The notes under the pieces are model-generated. The model was not told where the DNA came from, searched no databases, and worked only from the letters and a program-made list of their open reading frames with translations. The translations under genes were made by a program, and so were the position numbers. Positions 1 through 8,500 of a stretch of 64,000 bases of DNA are shown here, in pieces. Location: contig CAWGFM010000005.1 in NCBI GenBank assembly GCA_963821935.1, forward strand, positions 248,001 to 312,000, read 5' to 3'. Source of the DNA: JAOUEA01 sp963821935 (lineage in GTDB: Bacteria > Actinomycetota > UBA4738 > HRBIN12). How positions within the stretch are numbered: the stretch's first letter is position 1; every line of letters starts with the position of its first letter.

Positions 1-38
1 GCCAGGATCGCCCGCTGGATCGGCCGCACGTCGCTCAC
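1..38 (-). CDS. purH: Bifunctional IMP cyclohydrolase/AICAR transformylase, first codons only
   Basis: Only the first dozen codons lie in the window. Reading from the GTG at 38-36 gives VSDVRPIQRAILA, the usual N-terminus of PurH (the MGS-like IMP cyclohydrolase domain starts with RPI-RALLSVSDK). The GTG overlaps the purN stop codon in a GTGA, so the two purine genes are translationally coupled. PurH carries out the last two steps of de novo IMP synthesis. The identification rests on a very short stretch plus the standard purN-purH gene order. Confidence 0.75.
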   Translation of the reverse strand, partial: MSDVRPIQRAIL

Positions 39-646
39 GCCGGAGCCTCGTCCGCGATCGTCACCCGTCTGCCGTCCACCGCGATACGCCCCTGCAGCAT
101 CGCGCGAACGGCGGCGGGCAAGAGCCGATGCTCGGCCGCCAGGATGCGTGGTTCCAGGGAATCCCAGTCGTCGTCCTCGCACACCTCGACGGCTTCCTGC
201 GACACGATGGGCCCCGTGTCGATCCCCTCGTCGACCAGGAAGACGGTGACGCCCGTGACCTTGACGCCGTGCGCGAGCGCGTCGCGCACACCATGCATGC
301 CGGGGAACGACGGCAGGAGTGCCGGGTGCGTGTTGAGCCAGCGACCCTGATACGCCTCGAGCACCGGACCGCCGAGCAGGCGCATGTACCCCGCCGTCAC
401 CAGCACATCGATGCCAGCACGTTGCAAGCATGCGGCGACGGCCAGGTCGAACGTCGCCCGATCGCCGAACGAGCCAGGCTCGATCACCTGGGTCGGAACG
501 CGGCGCTCGTCGGCCCGCTGCAGGGCCTTGACGCCGGGTCGGTCGGACAGGACGAGGGTGATCTGCGGACCCACGACGGGGTCGTCCAGGAGCGCTTGCA
601 GATTGGTGCCGGAACCCGAGACCAGTACCGCGACGCGTCCTTCCAT
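35..646 (-). CDS. purN: Phosphoribosylglycinamide formyltransferase (GART)
   Basis: PurN transfers a formyl group from 10-formyl-THF to GAR in purine synthesis. The 203-residue protein has the normal length. It shows the phosphate-binding GSGTNLQALLD near residues 11-21, the catalytic Asn105 and His107 in NTHPALLPSFPG, and Asp143 in DEGIDTGPI, matching Asn106, His108 and Asp144 of the E. coli enzyme. The open frame runs far upstream, but the family N-terminus fixes the start at the ATG at 646 (MEGRVAVLVSGSG). A TACCGT hexamer 10 nt upstream could be its -10. It overlaps purH by 4 bases and is divergent from the zinc-ribbon gene. Confidence 0.95.
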   Translation of the reverse strand: MEGRVAVLVSGSGTNLQALLDDPVVGPQITLVLSDRPGVKALQRADERRVPTQVIEPGSFGDRATFDLAVAACLQRAGIDVLVTAGYMRLLGGPVLEAYQGRWLNTHPALLPSFPGMHGVRDALAHGVKVTGVTVFLVDEGIDTGPIVSQEAVEVCEDDDWDSLEPRILAAEHRLLPAAVRAMLQGRIAVDGRRVTIADEAPA

Positions 647-709
647 GCAGGCGGCCACGGTATCAGTTCGGGTAGCCTGGGAGGCTCGCGAGCATCGGAG
701 GCCGACCCC

Positions 710-1462
710 GTGAAGAAGTGTCCGTACTGCGCAGAGATGATCCAGGACGAGGCCATCAAATGTCGGTACTGCCACAGCGACCTGACCGTGGCCCCGACGG
801 CCGCCGCGACCAACGCCGAAGCCGCTGAGCCAGATCGACCGTCTGCCCCTGCCGTCGCTGCCGTCGCCGTTACCCCCGCACCCGCGGAACGGGAGTCTCC
901 GGACGAGCCGGCGCTGTCCCCAGAGACGACCAGCTCGCGGGAGACAGCAGAGCCGACACCGATGACCCAGTCGCAGCCGGTGACCGAGTCGGAGCCGACC
1001 GAGACCTCGAGCGTTCGCTACACGCATTCGGGGTTCCGGTACGTGCTGGGCTACGGTGCCGACTTCTTCGGCATCTGGGACCGGCAGTCGCCCAGCGTTG
1101 CCGCCGAGCGGTTCCCGCGAACCGATGACGGCTGGCGCCAAGCATGGTTGCGGTTCGCGGCGCTCGAGCCCGACCACACCAGCGTGCCGGCCGATGGCCC
1201 CGCTGGCCCCGCACCGGTGCATGCGCAGACCCCCACGCCCGAAGCCGTCGCCATGGACCCCGACGACACCGCCGCCGTCCAGTACACGCATTCCGGCACG
1301 CGATACCTGCTGGGCTATGGACGTTCGTTCTTCGGGATCTGGGACCGGCAATCGCCGGACCTTCCCGTTGAACGGTTCGCGCGCGACGACTCCGGCTGGG
1401 CGGCCGCGTGGGGACGCTACACGCAGATGGAGTCCAACTTCACCGAGGTCAAGCTCAGCTAG
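710..1462 (+). CDS. Zinc-ribbon protein with two tandem aromatic modules
   Basis: A 250-residue protein of unknown function. Residues 1-20 form a double-CxxC zinc ribbon (KKCPYCAEMI then IKCRYC), the usual N-terminal anchor of small bacterial membrane or regulatory proteins. Next comes an Ala/Pro/Glu/Thr-rich linker of about 80 residues. Two copies of a roughly 55-residue module follow: YTHSG-RY-LGYG--FFGIWDRQSP, then an E-RF-R segment and a Trp-rich end. The copies differ mostly in loop residues. The open frame extends to 128, but the zinc ribbon begins at the GTG at 710, just after the divergent purN. No signal peptide or membrane segment is visible. It runs 8 bases into the convergent perM-like gene. 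I do not recognise the repeated module. Confidence 0.75.
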   Translation: MKKCPYCAEMIQDEAIKCRYCHSDLTVAPTAAATNAEAAEPDRPSAPAVAAVAVTPAPAERESPDEPALSPETTSSRETAEPTPMTQSQPVTESEPTETSSVRYTHSGFRYVLGYGADFFGIWDRQSPSVAAERFPRTDDGWRQAWLRFAALEPDHTSVPADGPAGPAPVHAQTPTPEAVAMDPDDTAAVQYTHSGTRYLLGYGRSFFGIWDRQSPDLPVERFARDDSGWAAAWGRYTQMESNFTEVKLS

Positions 1463-2777
1463 CGCTGGCGTTCGAGCGGCGGCGACGCACCAGCGAGGCG
1501 AGGCAGGCGGTGGGAACGCCGACCACCACGCCCCAACCCAACGCGAACGCGCCCGCGACGAAGGGCTGTGCGCCGAGCGTGACCCGGCGGACCTCGGTCT
1601 CGACGCCATCCCTCACCTCGATCGTGGTCTGGACCACGGTGCTCGCCCACGTCGCGGCCACGACCAACGCGGCGAACACGACCGCGGCCCCCGCCGCCGC
1701 CACGGCAGCGCGGCCGACGCTCGTCGCCCCTGCAGCTGACCGTCGTGCTCCGGCGAGGACCGCGACAGCCGGAACCAGGAGGAACAGTCTCGTTGACCCC
1801 GGCGCATCCTTCGTCGGCGGTGCCGAGCCGTCGGCGGTCAGCGTGAGCCAATCCACCGGGCTCTGCGCATCGGGCAGGCGGTCGAGGCAGAGCACATCGA
1901 ACACGTTCGCCCCGGTCGTGAGCGTGTCGCACGCGCCCATCGCCGGCACCAGGATCAGCACGGCTTGATTGGGCAGCAGCACGAACTGATGAGCAACCGT
2001 GACCGCGCCGCCCTTGACACCGAGCGACCGGAGCTCCCGGACGTAGGCATCCAGACCGTCGGGTTGGATCGCCGCGAACGCGAGCAACCCGATCAACGAC
2101 GCCGTCAGCGCCACCCAGAACGTCCGCCATCCCGTCGCGCACACCTGGCCGATCCGGCCCTGCCACCACGTGGTCGTGTGCAGACCGCCGAGGGCGCCGG
2201 CCACCATGCCGAGCACGGCCGGGAACATGAGCATCTCCTCGATGTCGGCCGAGAACGTCGTCACGTCGGGAAGGAAACCTCCGCCGGTCCGAAGGCGGAG
2301 TTCCACGAACAGGGACACGATGGCCAACGGGGCCGCGTACGGGAGACCAACGATCGCCCCCACGACCGCCCGGCGAGCGGGCGCATCGGAGGCTGCCGTG
2401 GCCGAAGCCGCCCCGGCGCGGACCAGCATCCACAGCAGGACCGCGGTGAACGTCAGGGCGGCCAGGCGGATCACCACGATGCCGCCGAGCAGGGCCTCGG
2501 CGGCCGACTCAGAGGATCCATCGATCCGGATCGAGGCTGCGTTCGCCGCCACCGTGTACAGCCAGCCGAGCCGCAGCTGGGTCACGATCGCAAGCCCTGC
2601 TCCGTTCAGGTTCACGGCGAGGGGGATCAGCTGACCCAACAGGACCGCGGCCACCGCCACCATGAAGCCTCGCCACAGGGCGACCGGCCCGGCACGCCGC
2701 AGTTCGGTCGCGAATGACGGAGCCGGGGGAACCTCCTTCCACCGCTGGGATGGGGGAGATTCGTCCTGGGTCATCAC
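1455..2777 (-). CDS. PerM-like polytopic membrane protein (DUF6350 type)
   Basis: A 440-residue integral membrane protein with about nine hydrophobic segments, beginning near residues 30-60 and ending with one near 395-425, then a basic RRRR tail. The sequence alone gives no enzymatic motif. Its place between sucCD and purN-purH is the position of Rv0955 (PerM) in M. tuberculosis, a membrane protein linked to divisome stability, and size and topology agree. I therefore call it PerM/DUF6350-like. Its start (GTG 2777 or ATG 2774) overlaps the sucD stop, so it is translated with sucCD. Its 3' end overlaps the convergent zinc-ribbon gene by 8 bp. Confidence 0.7.
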   Translation of the reverse strand: MMTQDESPPSQRWKEVPPAPSFATELRRAGPVALWRGFMVAVAAVLLGQLIPLAVNLNGAGLAIVTQLRLGWLYTVAANAASIRIDGSSESAAEALLGGIVVIRLAALTFTAVLLWMLVRAGAASATAASDAPARRAVVGAIVGLPYAAPLAIVSLFVELRLRTGGGFLPDVTTFSADIEEMLMFPAVLGMVAGALGGLHTTTWWQGRIGQVCATGWRTFWVALTASLIGLLAFAAIQPDGLDAYVRELRSLGVKGGAVTVAHQFVLLPNQAVLILVPAMGACDTLTTGANVFDVLCLDRLPDAQSPVDWLTLTADGSAPPTKDAPGSTRLFLLVPAVAVLAGARRSAAGATSVGRAAVAAAGAAVVFAALVVAATWASTVVQTTIEVRDGVETEVRRVTLGAQPFVAGAFALGWGVVVGVPTACLASLVRRRRSNASAS

Positions 2778-3640
2778 AGCGCCTCGACCACCAGCTCGGC
2801 AACCTGTGTCGGGGTGCGGGCGACCCTGACCCCCACGGCTTCCAACGCTTCCGCCTTGGCGGCCGCCGTGCCCTGGGACCCCGTCACGATGGCGCCTGCG
2901 TGGCCCATGCGCTTGCCAGGCGGGGCTTCGAACCCCGCGATGTAGGCGACGACCGGTTTGGTGATGTGTTCGGCGATGTAGGCAGCGGCTCGCTCCTCGT
3001 CGTCGCCGCCGATCTCTCCGGTCATCACCACCAGGTCGGTCTCATCGTCGTCGTGGAACAACGCGAGCGACTCGATGAAGCCGACGCCGTGCACGGGGTC
3101 GCCGCCCATGCCGATGCACGTGGACTGGCCCAACTCGCGCTGCGTGAGCTCGTGCACGATCTGGTACACCAGCGTGCCGCTGCGGCTCACCAGACCGACC
3201 CGGCCCGGCGAACAGATCTCACCGGGGATGATGCCCACGTTGGTGACCGCGGGGGTGATGACGCCGGGGCAGTTGGGACCGACCAGCGTGGTGGAGCCTC
3301 CGCGGAGGTAGCTGTGCACGAACGCCATGTCCTGCACGGGGATGCCTTCGGTGATGCAGACGACCAGGGACACGGCGGCGTCGGCCGATTCCAGGATGGC
3401 CTCGGCAGCGAAGCGGGGCGGCACGAAGATCATCGACGCGTTGGCCCCCGTCTGGGTGACGGCCTCCGCGACGGTGTCGAACACCGGGATGCCCTCGACG
3501 TCGTGGCCGGACTTGCCGGGCGTCACGCCCGCCACCACCTGCGTGCCGTAGGCACGGTTCCGCACGGTGTGGAACGTCCCCTCCTTGCCGGTGATGCCCT
3601 GCACCACCAGTCGGGTGCCGGCGTCCACGAGGACGCTCAT
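2774..3640 (-). CDS. sucD: Succinyl-CoA ligase, alpha subunit
   Basis: Alpha subunit of the TCA-cycle enzyme that interconverts succinyl-CoA and succinate with synthesis of ATP or GTP. The 288 residues match the family. The N-terminal CoA-binding Rossmann domain includes QGITGKEGTFH near residue 14. The ligase-CoA domain carries the phosphorylated His247 in KRMGHAGAI (His246 in E. coli). The start ATG overlaps the sucC stop in an ATGA, which is typical of strict subunit coupling. The stop overlaps the start of the perM-like gene. Confidence 0.97.
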   Translation of the reverse strand: MSVLVDAGTRLVVQGITGKEGTFHTVRNRAYGTQVVAGVTPGKSGHDVEGIPVFDTVAEAVTQTGANASMIFVPPRFAAEAILESADAAVSLVVCITEGIPVQDMAFVHSYLRGGSTTLVGPNCPGVITPAVTNVGIIPGEICSPGRVGLVSRSGTLVYQIVHELTQRELGQSTCIGMGGDPVHGVGFIESLALFHDDDETDLVVMTGEIGGDDEERAAAYIAEHITKPVVAYIAGFEAPPGKRMGHAGAIVTGSQGTAAAKAEALEAVGVRVARTPTQVAELVVEAL

Positions 3641-4782
3641 GCAGCCTCGCCGTGCACCAAGGCGGCGGCACGCTCGGCCGCTTCGAGCATCGTCGACGCC
3701 GTGACGATGCGCTCGTGCGCAGCATCGGCCAGGATGGCGCGCCCCTCCTCGGCGTTGGTGCCGTCCAAGCGGACCACGATCGGCACCGTCGCCTCCACGC
3801 GCTCGAGCGCGCCCAGGATGCCCTGGGCGACCAGGTCGCAGCGCGTGATCCCGCCGAAGATGTTGATGAGCACGGCCCTGACCGCGGGGTCGGACAGGAC
3901 CACCTCCAGCGAGGTCGCCATCTGGTCGGCGCTGGCGCCACCTCCCACGTCCAAGAAGTTGGCCGCCCGGGCGCCTGCCTGCGCCACCACGTCGAGCGTG
4001 GACATCACCAGTCCGGCGCCGTTGCCGATGATCCCCACATCGCCGTCGAGTTTCACGTACTGCAGGTCCTGCTCGTTGGCCCGCGCCTGCACCGGATCGA
4101 TCGGGAAGGCAGCCTTCATGGCGTCGATGTCCTGATGACGGAAGAGCGCGTTGTCATCGACGGTGACCTTGGAGTCCAGCGCGATCACCCGCCCGTCCTC
4201 GAGCAGCACCAACGGGTTCACCTCGACCAGCGTGGCGTCGCGTTCCCGCAGCAAGGCGTAGAGCCGCCGCAGCACGTCGGCGGCGCCTTCTCGCGCCGGC
4301 TGCGGGAGCGTTCCGGCCAGCTCACGGACGTGAAACGCGCGCAGCCCGAGCATCGCGTCGACGTGGACCCGCCGTAGCGCCTCGGGACGGGTGCGAGCGA
4401 GCTCCTCGATGTCCATGCCACCTTCGGCGGTCATCATCGCCAGGTGATCGCCGGTGGAACGATCGAGCACGATCGACGTGTAGAACTCCTGCGCGATCGG
4501 CAACAGCTCTTCGCACAGCACCTGGGTCACCTGATGACCCTTGAAGTCCGAGCCGAGCATGCGGGCGGCCTCCTCGCCCGCTCGCTCCGGGGACTCGACC
4601 AGCGCAACCCCACCGCCCTTGCCACGGCCGCCGACCTGCACCTGAACCTTGACGACACTCGTGCCGCCCAGCTCCCTGGTGGCCTCCGCCGCCTGCTCGG
4701 GCGTGCGAGCCACGACACCCTTCGGTGTCTCGATCCCCTGCGCGCGGAAGAGCTCCTTGCCTTGATACTCATACAGGTCCAC
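3637..4782 (-). CDS. sucC: Succinyl-CoA ligase, beta subunit
   Basis: Nucleotide-binding and succinate-binding subunit of succinyl-CoA ligase. The 381-residue protein begins MDLYEYQGKELFRAQG, the family N-terminus, from a GTG. The ATP-grasp domain follows with VQVGGRGKGGGV near residue 47. The C-terminal ligase domain contains NIFGGITRCD, the glycine-rich loop contacting the phosphohistidine. It lies 15 bp downstream of the B12-binding protein gene, so succinyl-CoA production from methylmalonyl-CoA and its use may be linked in one transcript. Confidence 0.97.
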   Translation of the reverse strand: MDLYEYQGKELFRAQGIETPKGVVARTPEQAAEATRELGGTSVVKVQVQVGGRGKGGGVALVESPERAGEEAARMLGSDFKGHQVTQVLCEELLPIAQEFYTSIVLDRSTGDHLAMMTAEGGMDIEELARTRPEALRRVHVDAMLGLRAFHVRELAGTLPQPAREGAADVLRRLYALLRERDATLVEVNPLVLLEDGRVIALDSKVTVDDNALFRHQDIDAMKAAFPIDPVQARANEQDLQYVKLDGDVGIIGNGAGLVMSTLDVVAQAGARAANFLDVGGGASADQMATSLEVVLSDPAVRAVLINIFGGITRCDLVAQGILGALERVEATVPIVVRLDGTNAEEGRAILADAAHERIVTASTMLEAAERAAALVHGEAA

Positions 4783-4797
4783 GAGTGAGCTCCCCGC

Positions 4798-5226
4798 TTA
4801 AGTAGTCTGCGATGGACTAGCGTCGCCCGGGTCGTCACCGAGCCGTTGGTGCAGCCACTGGGCGATGTCCCCCGTGTTGGCTCCCGGCGTGAAGATCTCC
4901 TCGATGCCCGCCGACTTCAGCGCCGGCACGTCATCGACCGGGATGATGCCACCCGCGAACACCAGGATGTCCTCGGCCCCACGATCGCGGAGCTCCGTCA
5001 CCACTTTCGGGAACAGCGTCATGTGCGCGCCGGAATGACAGCTCAGCCCGACCGCGTCCGCATCTTCCTGGATCGCGGTCTCGGCGATCTGCTCCGGGGT
5101 CTGATGCAGGCCCGTGTAGATGACCTCGAACCCGGCGTCCCGGAGCGCGCGAGACACCACCTTGGCTCCACGGTCGTGCCCGTCGAGACCCGGTTTCGCC
5201 ACGATCACGCGATGCTTGCCGGCCAT
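4798..5226 (-). CDS. Stand-alone cobalamin-binding protein (methylmalonyl-CoA mutase small-domain type)
   Basis: A 142-residue Rossmann-like B12-binding domain. It has the base-off signature DGHDRG (DxHxxG) at residues 15-20, then SCHSG near 63 and FAGGIIP near 90, as in the C-terminal domain of methylmalonyl-CoA mutase. It is encoded without a catalytic TIM-barrel partner in this window, as in the split mutases of many actinobacteria and archaea. The start is set at the ATG at 5226 (MAGKHRVIVAKPGLDGH); the upstream extension is not conserved in style. Placement directly upstream of sucC-sucD fits a role in making succinyl-CoA. A B12-dependent partner other than methylmalonyl-CoA mutase cannot be excluded. 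Confidence 0.85.
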   Translation of the reverse strand: MAGKHRVIVAKPGLDGHDRGAKVVSRALRDAGFEVIYTGLHQTPEQIAETAIQEDADAVGLSCHSGAHMTLFPKVVTELRDRGAEDILVFAGGIIPVDDVPALKSAGIEEIFTPGANTGDIAQWLHQRLGDDPGDASPSQTT

Positions 5227-5365
5227 GCCGCGAAGTCTAGCGAGCCGCGACCCGCTCAGGTTGCGTTGCCCGGTCGCAGCGGCCACCATGGGCCGATCCG
5301 CTGGAGGATGCTCCCATGAACGACCCAGCCCTCCGATCTCCGACCGAGATCGGATACGCTCGTAG

Positions 5366-5560
5366 ATCGGCGGCGACGTGAGCGGTGTCGCCGTTCACAT
5401 CGGTGCCCGAATGTCGGCGCTGGCAGGACCGGGCGAAGTGCTCGTTTCCTCGACGGTCAAAGACCTGGTGGCCGGGTCGGGCCTGGTGTTCGAGGACGCC
5501 GGTGCACACGAGCTGAAGGGTGTCCCCGACCGATGGCGCCTCTTCCGGGTGCTGGACTGA
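5366..5560 (+). pseudogene. C-terminal remnant of a class III adenylate/guanylate cyclase gene
   Basis: About 64 codons encode only the end of a class III cyclase: GVAVHIGARMSALAGPGEVLVSS, then ELKGVPDRWRLFRV. These are the last strands and terminal motif seen in actinobacterial cyclase-domain proteins. An in-frame TAG at 5363-5365 directly precedes the conserved part, and the rest of the catalytic domain is absent upstream. A GTG at 5378 could start a 60-residue peptide, but no function is expected. The stop codon overlaps the ATG of the next cyclase gene (TGATG at 5558-5562), so two cyclase genes once lay in tandem. Confidence 0.7.
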
Positions 5561-8500
5561 TGCCCGCCCCGACGACATCCGCGAAGACCGACGACGACGC
5601 GCACGTCAGGACGTTCCTGTTCGCCGACATCCGCGGCTACACGGTCTTCACCCAGGAGCGCGGCGACGAGGCCGCCGGACAGCTTGCTAGCAAGTTCGCG
5701 GACATCGTTCGTGGAACCGTCGAGTCGCACGGGGGGGTCGCTGCATGAGCTGATGGGCGATGGAGCCCTCTGCCTCTTCACGTCGACGCGGCAGGCGATC
5801 CGGGCATCGATCGAGCTGCAACGGCGGTTCGTCGAGGAGACGGTGACAACCCCAGCCCTTCCGCTCCCGGTCGGGATCGGCATGGACGCAGGCGAGGCCG
5901 TGTCCATCGAGGGTGGATACCGCGGCGGAGCGCTCAACCTGGGGGCGCGGCTCTGCGCGATCGCGGGTCCGGCCGAGATCCTCGCGAGCCGCGAGGTCGT
6001 TCATCTCGCCAGGAAAGTGGAAGGGGTCGCGTACGTCGATCAACGATCCGTCCGGCTGAAGGGGATCGCAGAGCCGGTCCACGTCGTGAGACTGAAGGCG
6101 GAGGCGGACGACGCGGCGGAGGACCAGGCGTTCCGACGGGCGCTCGGCGCCTCGGTCGTCCGCCTCACACCGGTCGTTCCTGGCGCGACGATCTCGAACC
6201 CATACAAGGGACTGCGTGCGTTCCAGGAAGGTGATGCCCTCGACTTCTTCGGGCGTGAGGAGCTTGTCGGCCAGCTCGTCGATCGACTGGCCGAGACCCG
6301 CTTCCTGGCGGTCGTCGGACCGAGCGGGAGCGGGAAGTCGTCGGTCGTGCGCGCCGGCCTGGTCCCCGCGCTTCGGCACGGAGCGATCGAGGGTTCGCGA
6401 GGGTGGCATGTGGCGGACATGTTCCCGGGCCCTCACCCGCTCGACGGACTGGAAGCGGCCCTGCTGCGGGCCTCGCCGGATCCACCTCCCAGCCTGATCG
6501 AACAGCTGGAACGTGACGAGCACGGCCTGCATCGCGCCGTGTTGCGACTGCTCCCCTCCGACCGGTCGGAGCTCGTCCTCGTGATCGACCAGTTCGAGGA
6601 GGTGTTCACCCTGGTCGAAGGAGAGGACGTCCGGACGCACTTCCTCAACAGCCTCGAAGCCGCCGCCACCGACCCGCACAGCCGCCTCCGTGTCGTCGTC
6701 ACGCTGCGAGCCGACTTCTACGACCGGCCACTGCTGTACCGAGGCTTCGCCGAACTGTTCCGCTCTCGCGTCGAAGCGGTGATCCCACTCTCGGCCGATG
6801 AGCTCGAGCGAGCGATCACGGGACCGGCGAAGCGGGTCGACGTGACGCTGGAACCGAGCCTCGTGGCCGCGATGCTCGGCGACGTCGCCGAGGAACCGGG
6901 TGCCCTCCCTTTGATGGAATACGCGCTGACCGAGCTCTTCGAACGGCGGGAGGGCCGCGTCCTCACCCTCGGCGCCTACCGGGAGCTGGGGGGTGTCTCG
7001 GGAGCCCTCGGACGCAGGGCAGAGGAGCTGCACGGCGAGCTCGGCGAGGAGGGCAGGGAGGCCGCTCGGCAGTTGTTCCTGCGGCTGGTCGCGCTGGGCG
7101 AGGGAACCGGGGACACCCGCCGCCCCGTGCCCAGATCGGAGCTCGCATCGCTGGAGATCGATCGAACAGGCGATGGCGACGGTCATCGACACCTTCGGCG
7201 CCTCTCGTCAACTCTCCTTCGACCGGGATCCGCAGACCGGGACGCCCACGGTCGAGCTGGCGCACGAAGCCATGCTCACGGCATGGCCTCGGCTCCACCG
7301 ATGGATCGACGCGTCGAGGGACGACCTGCGCGCGCAGCATCGGCTGGCCGCGGCGGCGCGGGACTGGAACGAGGCCGACCAGGACCCGTCCTTCCTGCTG
7401 TCCGGGTCGCGTCTCGAGCAGGCCGAGGCGTGGCAGGCGGGATCCGATCTCGCCCTGACACCCGAGGAGTCGACCTACCTCGTCGCATCTGTGGCCGAAC
7501 GCGACCGCAAGAGGACCGACGAGGAGGTCAGACAGGCGCGCGAGCGGGACCTGGAGCGCCGGTCGGTCCGGCGGCTTCGGACGGTCGTCGCCGTGTTGAC
7601 GGTCGCCGCGCTCGTCGCAGGTGTCCTGACGGTGTTCGCCACGAACCAGCAGGGTCGCGCGGAACAGCAGGAGCGGACCGCGATCGCTCGCGAGCTCGCG
7701 GCTGCATCCGTCGCGAACCTCGACGTCGATCCTGAGCGGAGCATCCTGTTGGCGCTCGAGGCGATCGATCGGACACGTTCCGTCGACGGCTCCGTGCTAC
7801 CGGAAGCCGAGGAGGCGCTCCATCAGGCCGTCACAACTTCACGGATCGAGCTCACGTCTCAGGGCGCCGGCGGCAACGTCGACTGGAGTCCGCAGGGGAC
7901 GTTCGTGACCGAAGGGCCCGAGGACACGGGGACCATCGAGCTACGGAACGCGGTGACCGGCGATACCGTTCGGACCTGGACGGGCCATGGGATCGACATG
8001 AATGACGTCCGTTTCTCAGACGACGGTTCGCTGCTCGCGACCGGCGGGGACGACGGAGCACTGAAGGTATGGGACCGGACCACGGGCGAACCGATCTCGA
8101 GTGTCCTCGGCCGAGGACCGGCCTTGGGGCAGTCCTTCGACGCAAGCGGCTCGCTCCTCGCGGGCGTCTGGCCGGACGAGGGCACGCTCCGCGTCGTCGA
8201 CCCCGTCACCGGGCGGCTGGTCCAGAAGATCGACGGACTGGACACGTTGCCGCTCGACACCGCGCTCAGCCCAGACGGGCAGCGCGTCGCGGTCGGGATG
8301 ATCACCGTCGACGAGGCCGCCGTGTTCGACGTCGCGACCGGCGACGAGCTGTTCCGGTTCCCGCGTCACCACTACTCGGTGCAATCCGTCGCCTGGAGCC
8401 CGGACGGCCGGTGGATCGCGACCGCCGCCGGCGACTCAGCAGTGCGGGTGTGGGACGCCGCGACCGGGCGGCTCGAGGCGCGACTGCTGGGCCACACCGG

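Noticed and set aside
128..709. N-terminal extension of the zinc-ribbon protein
   Set aside because: It lies antisense to purN; the conserved zinc ribbon begins at the GTG at 710.
647..1609. N-terminal extension of PurN in the long minus-strand frame
   Set aside because: It is antisense to the zinc-ribbon gene; the PurN family N-terminus starts at 646.
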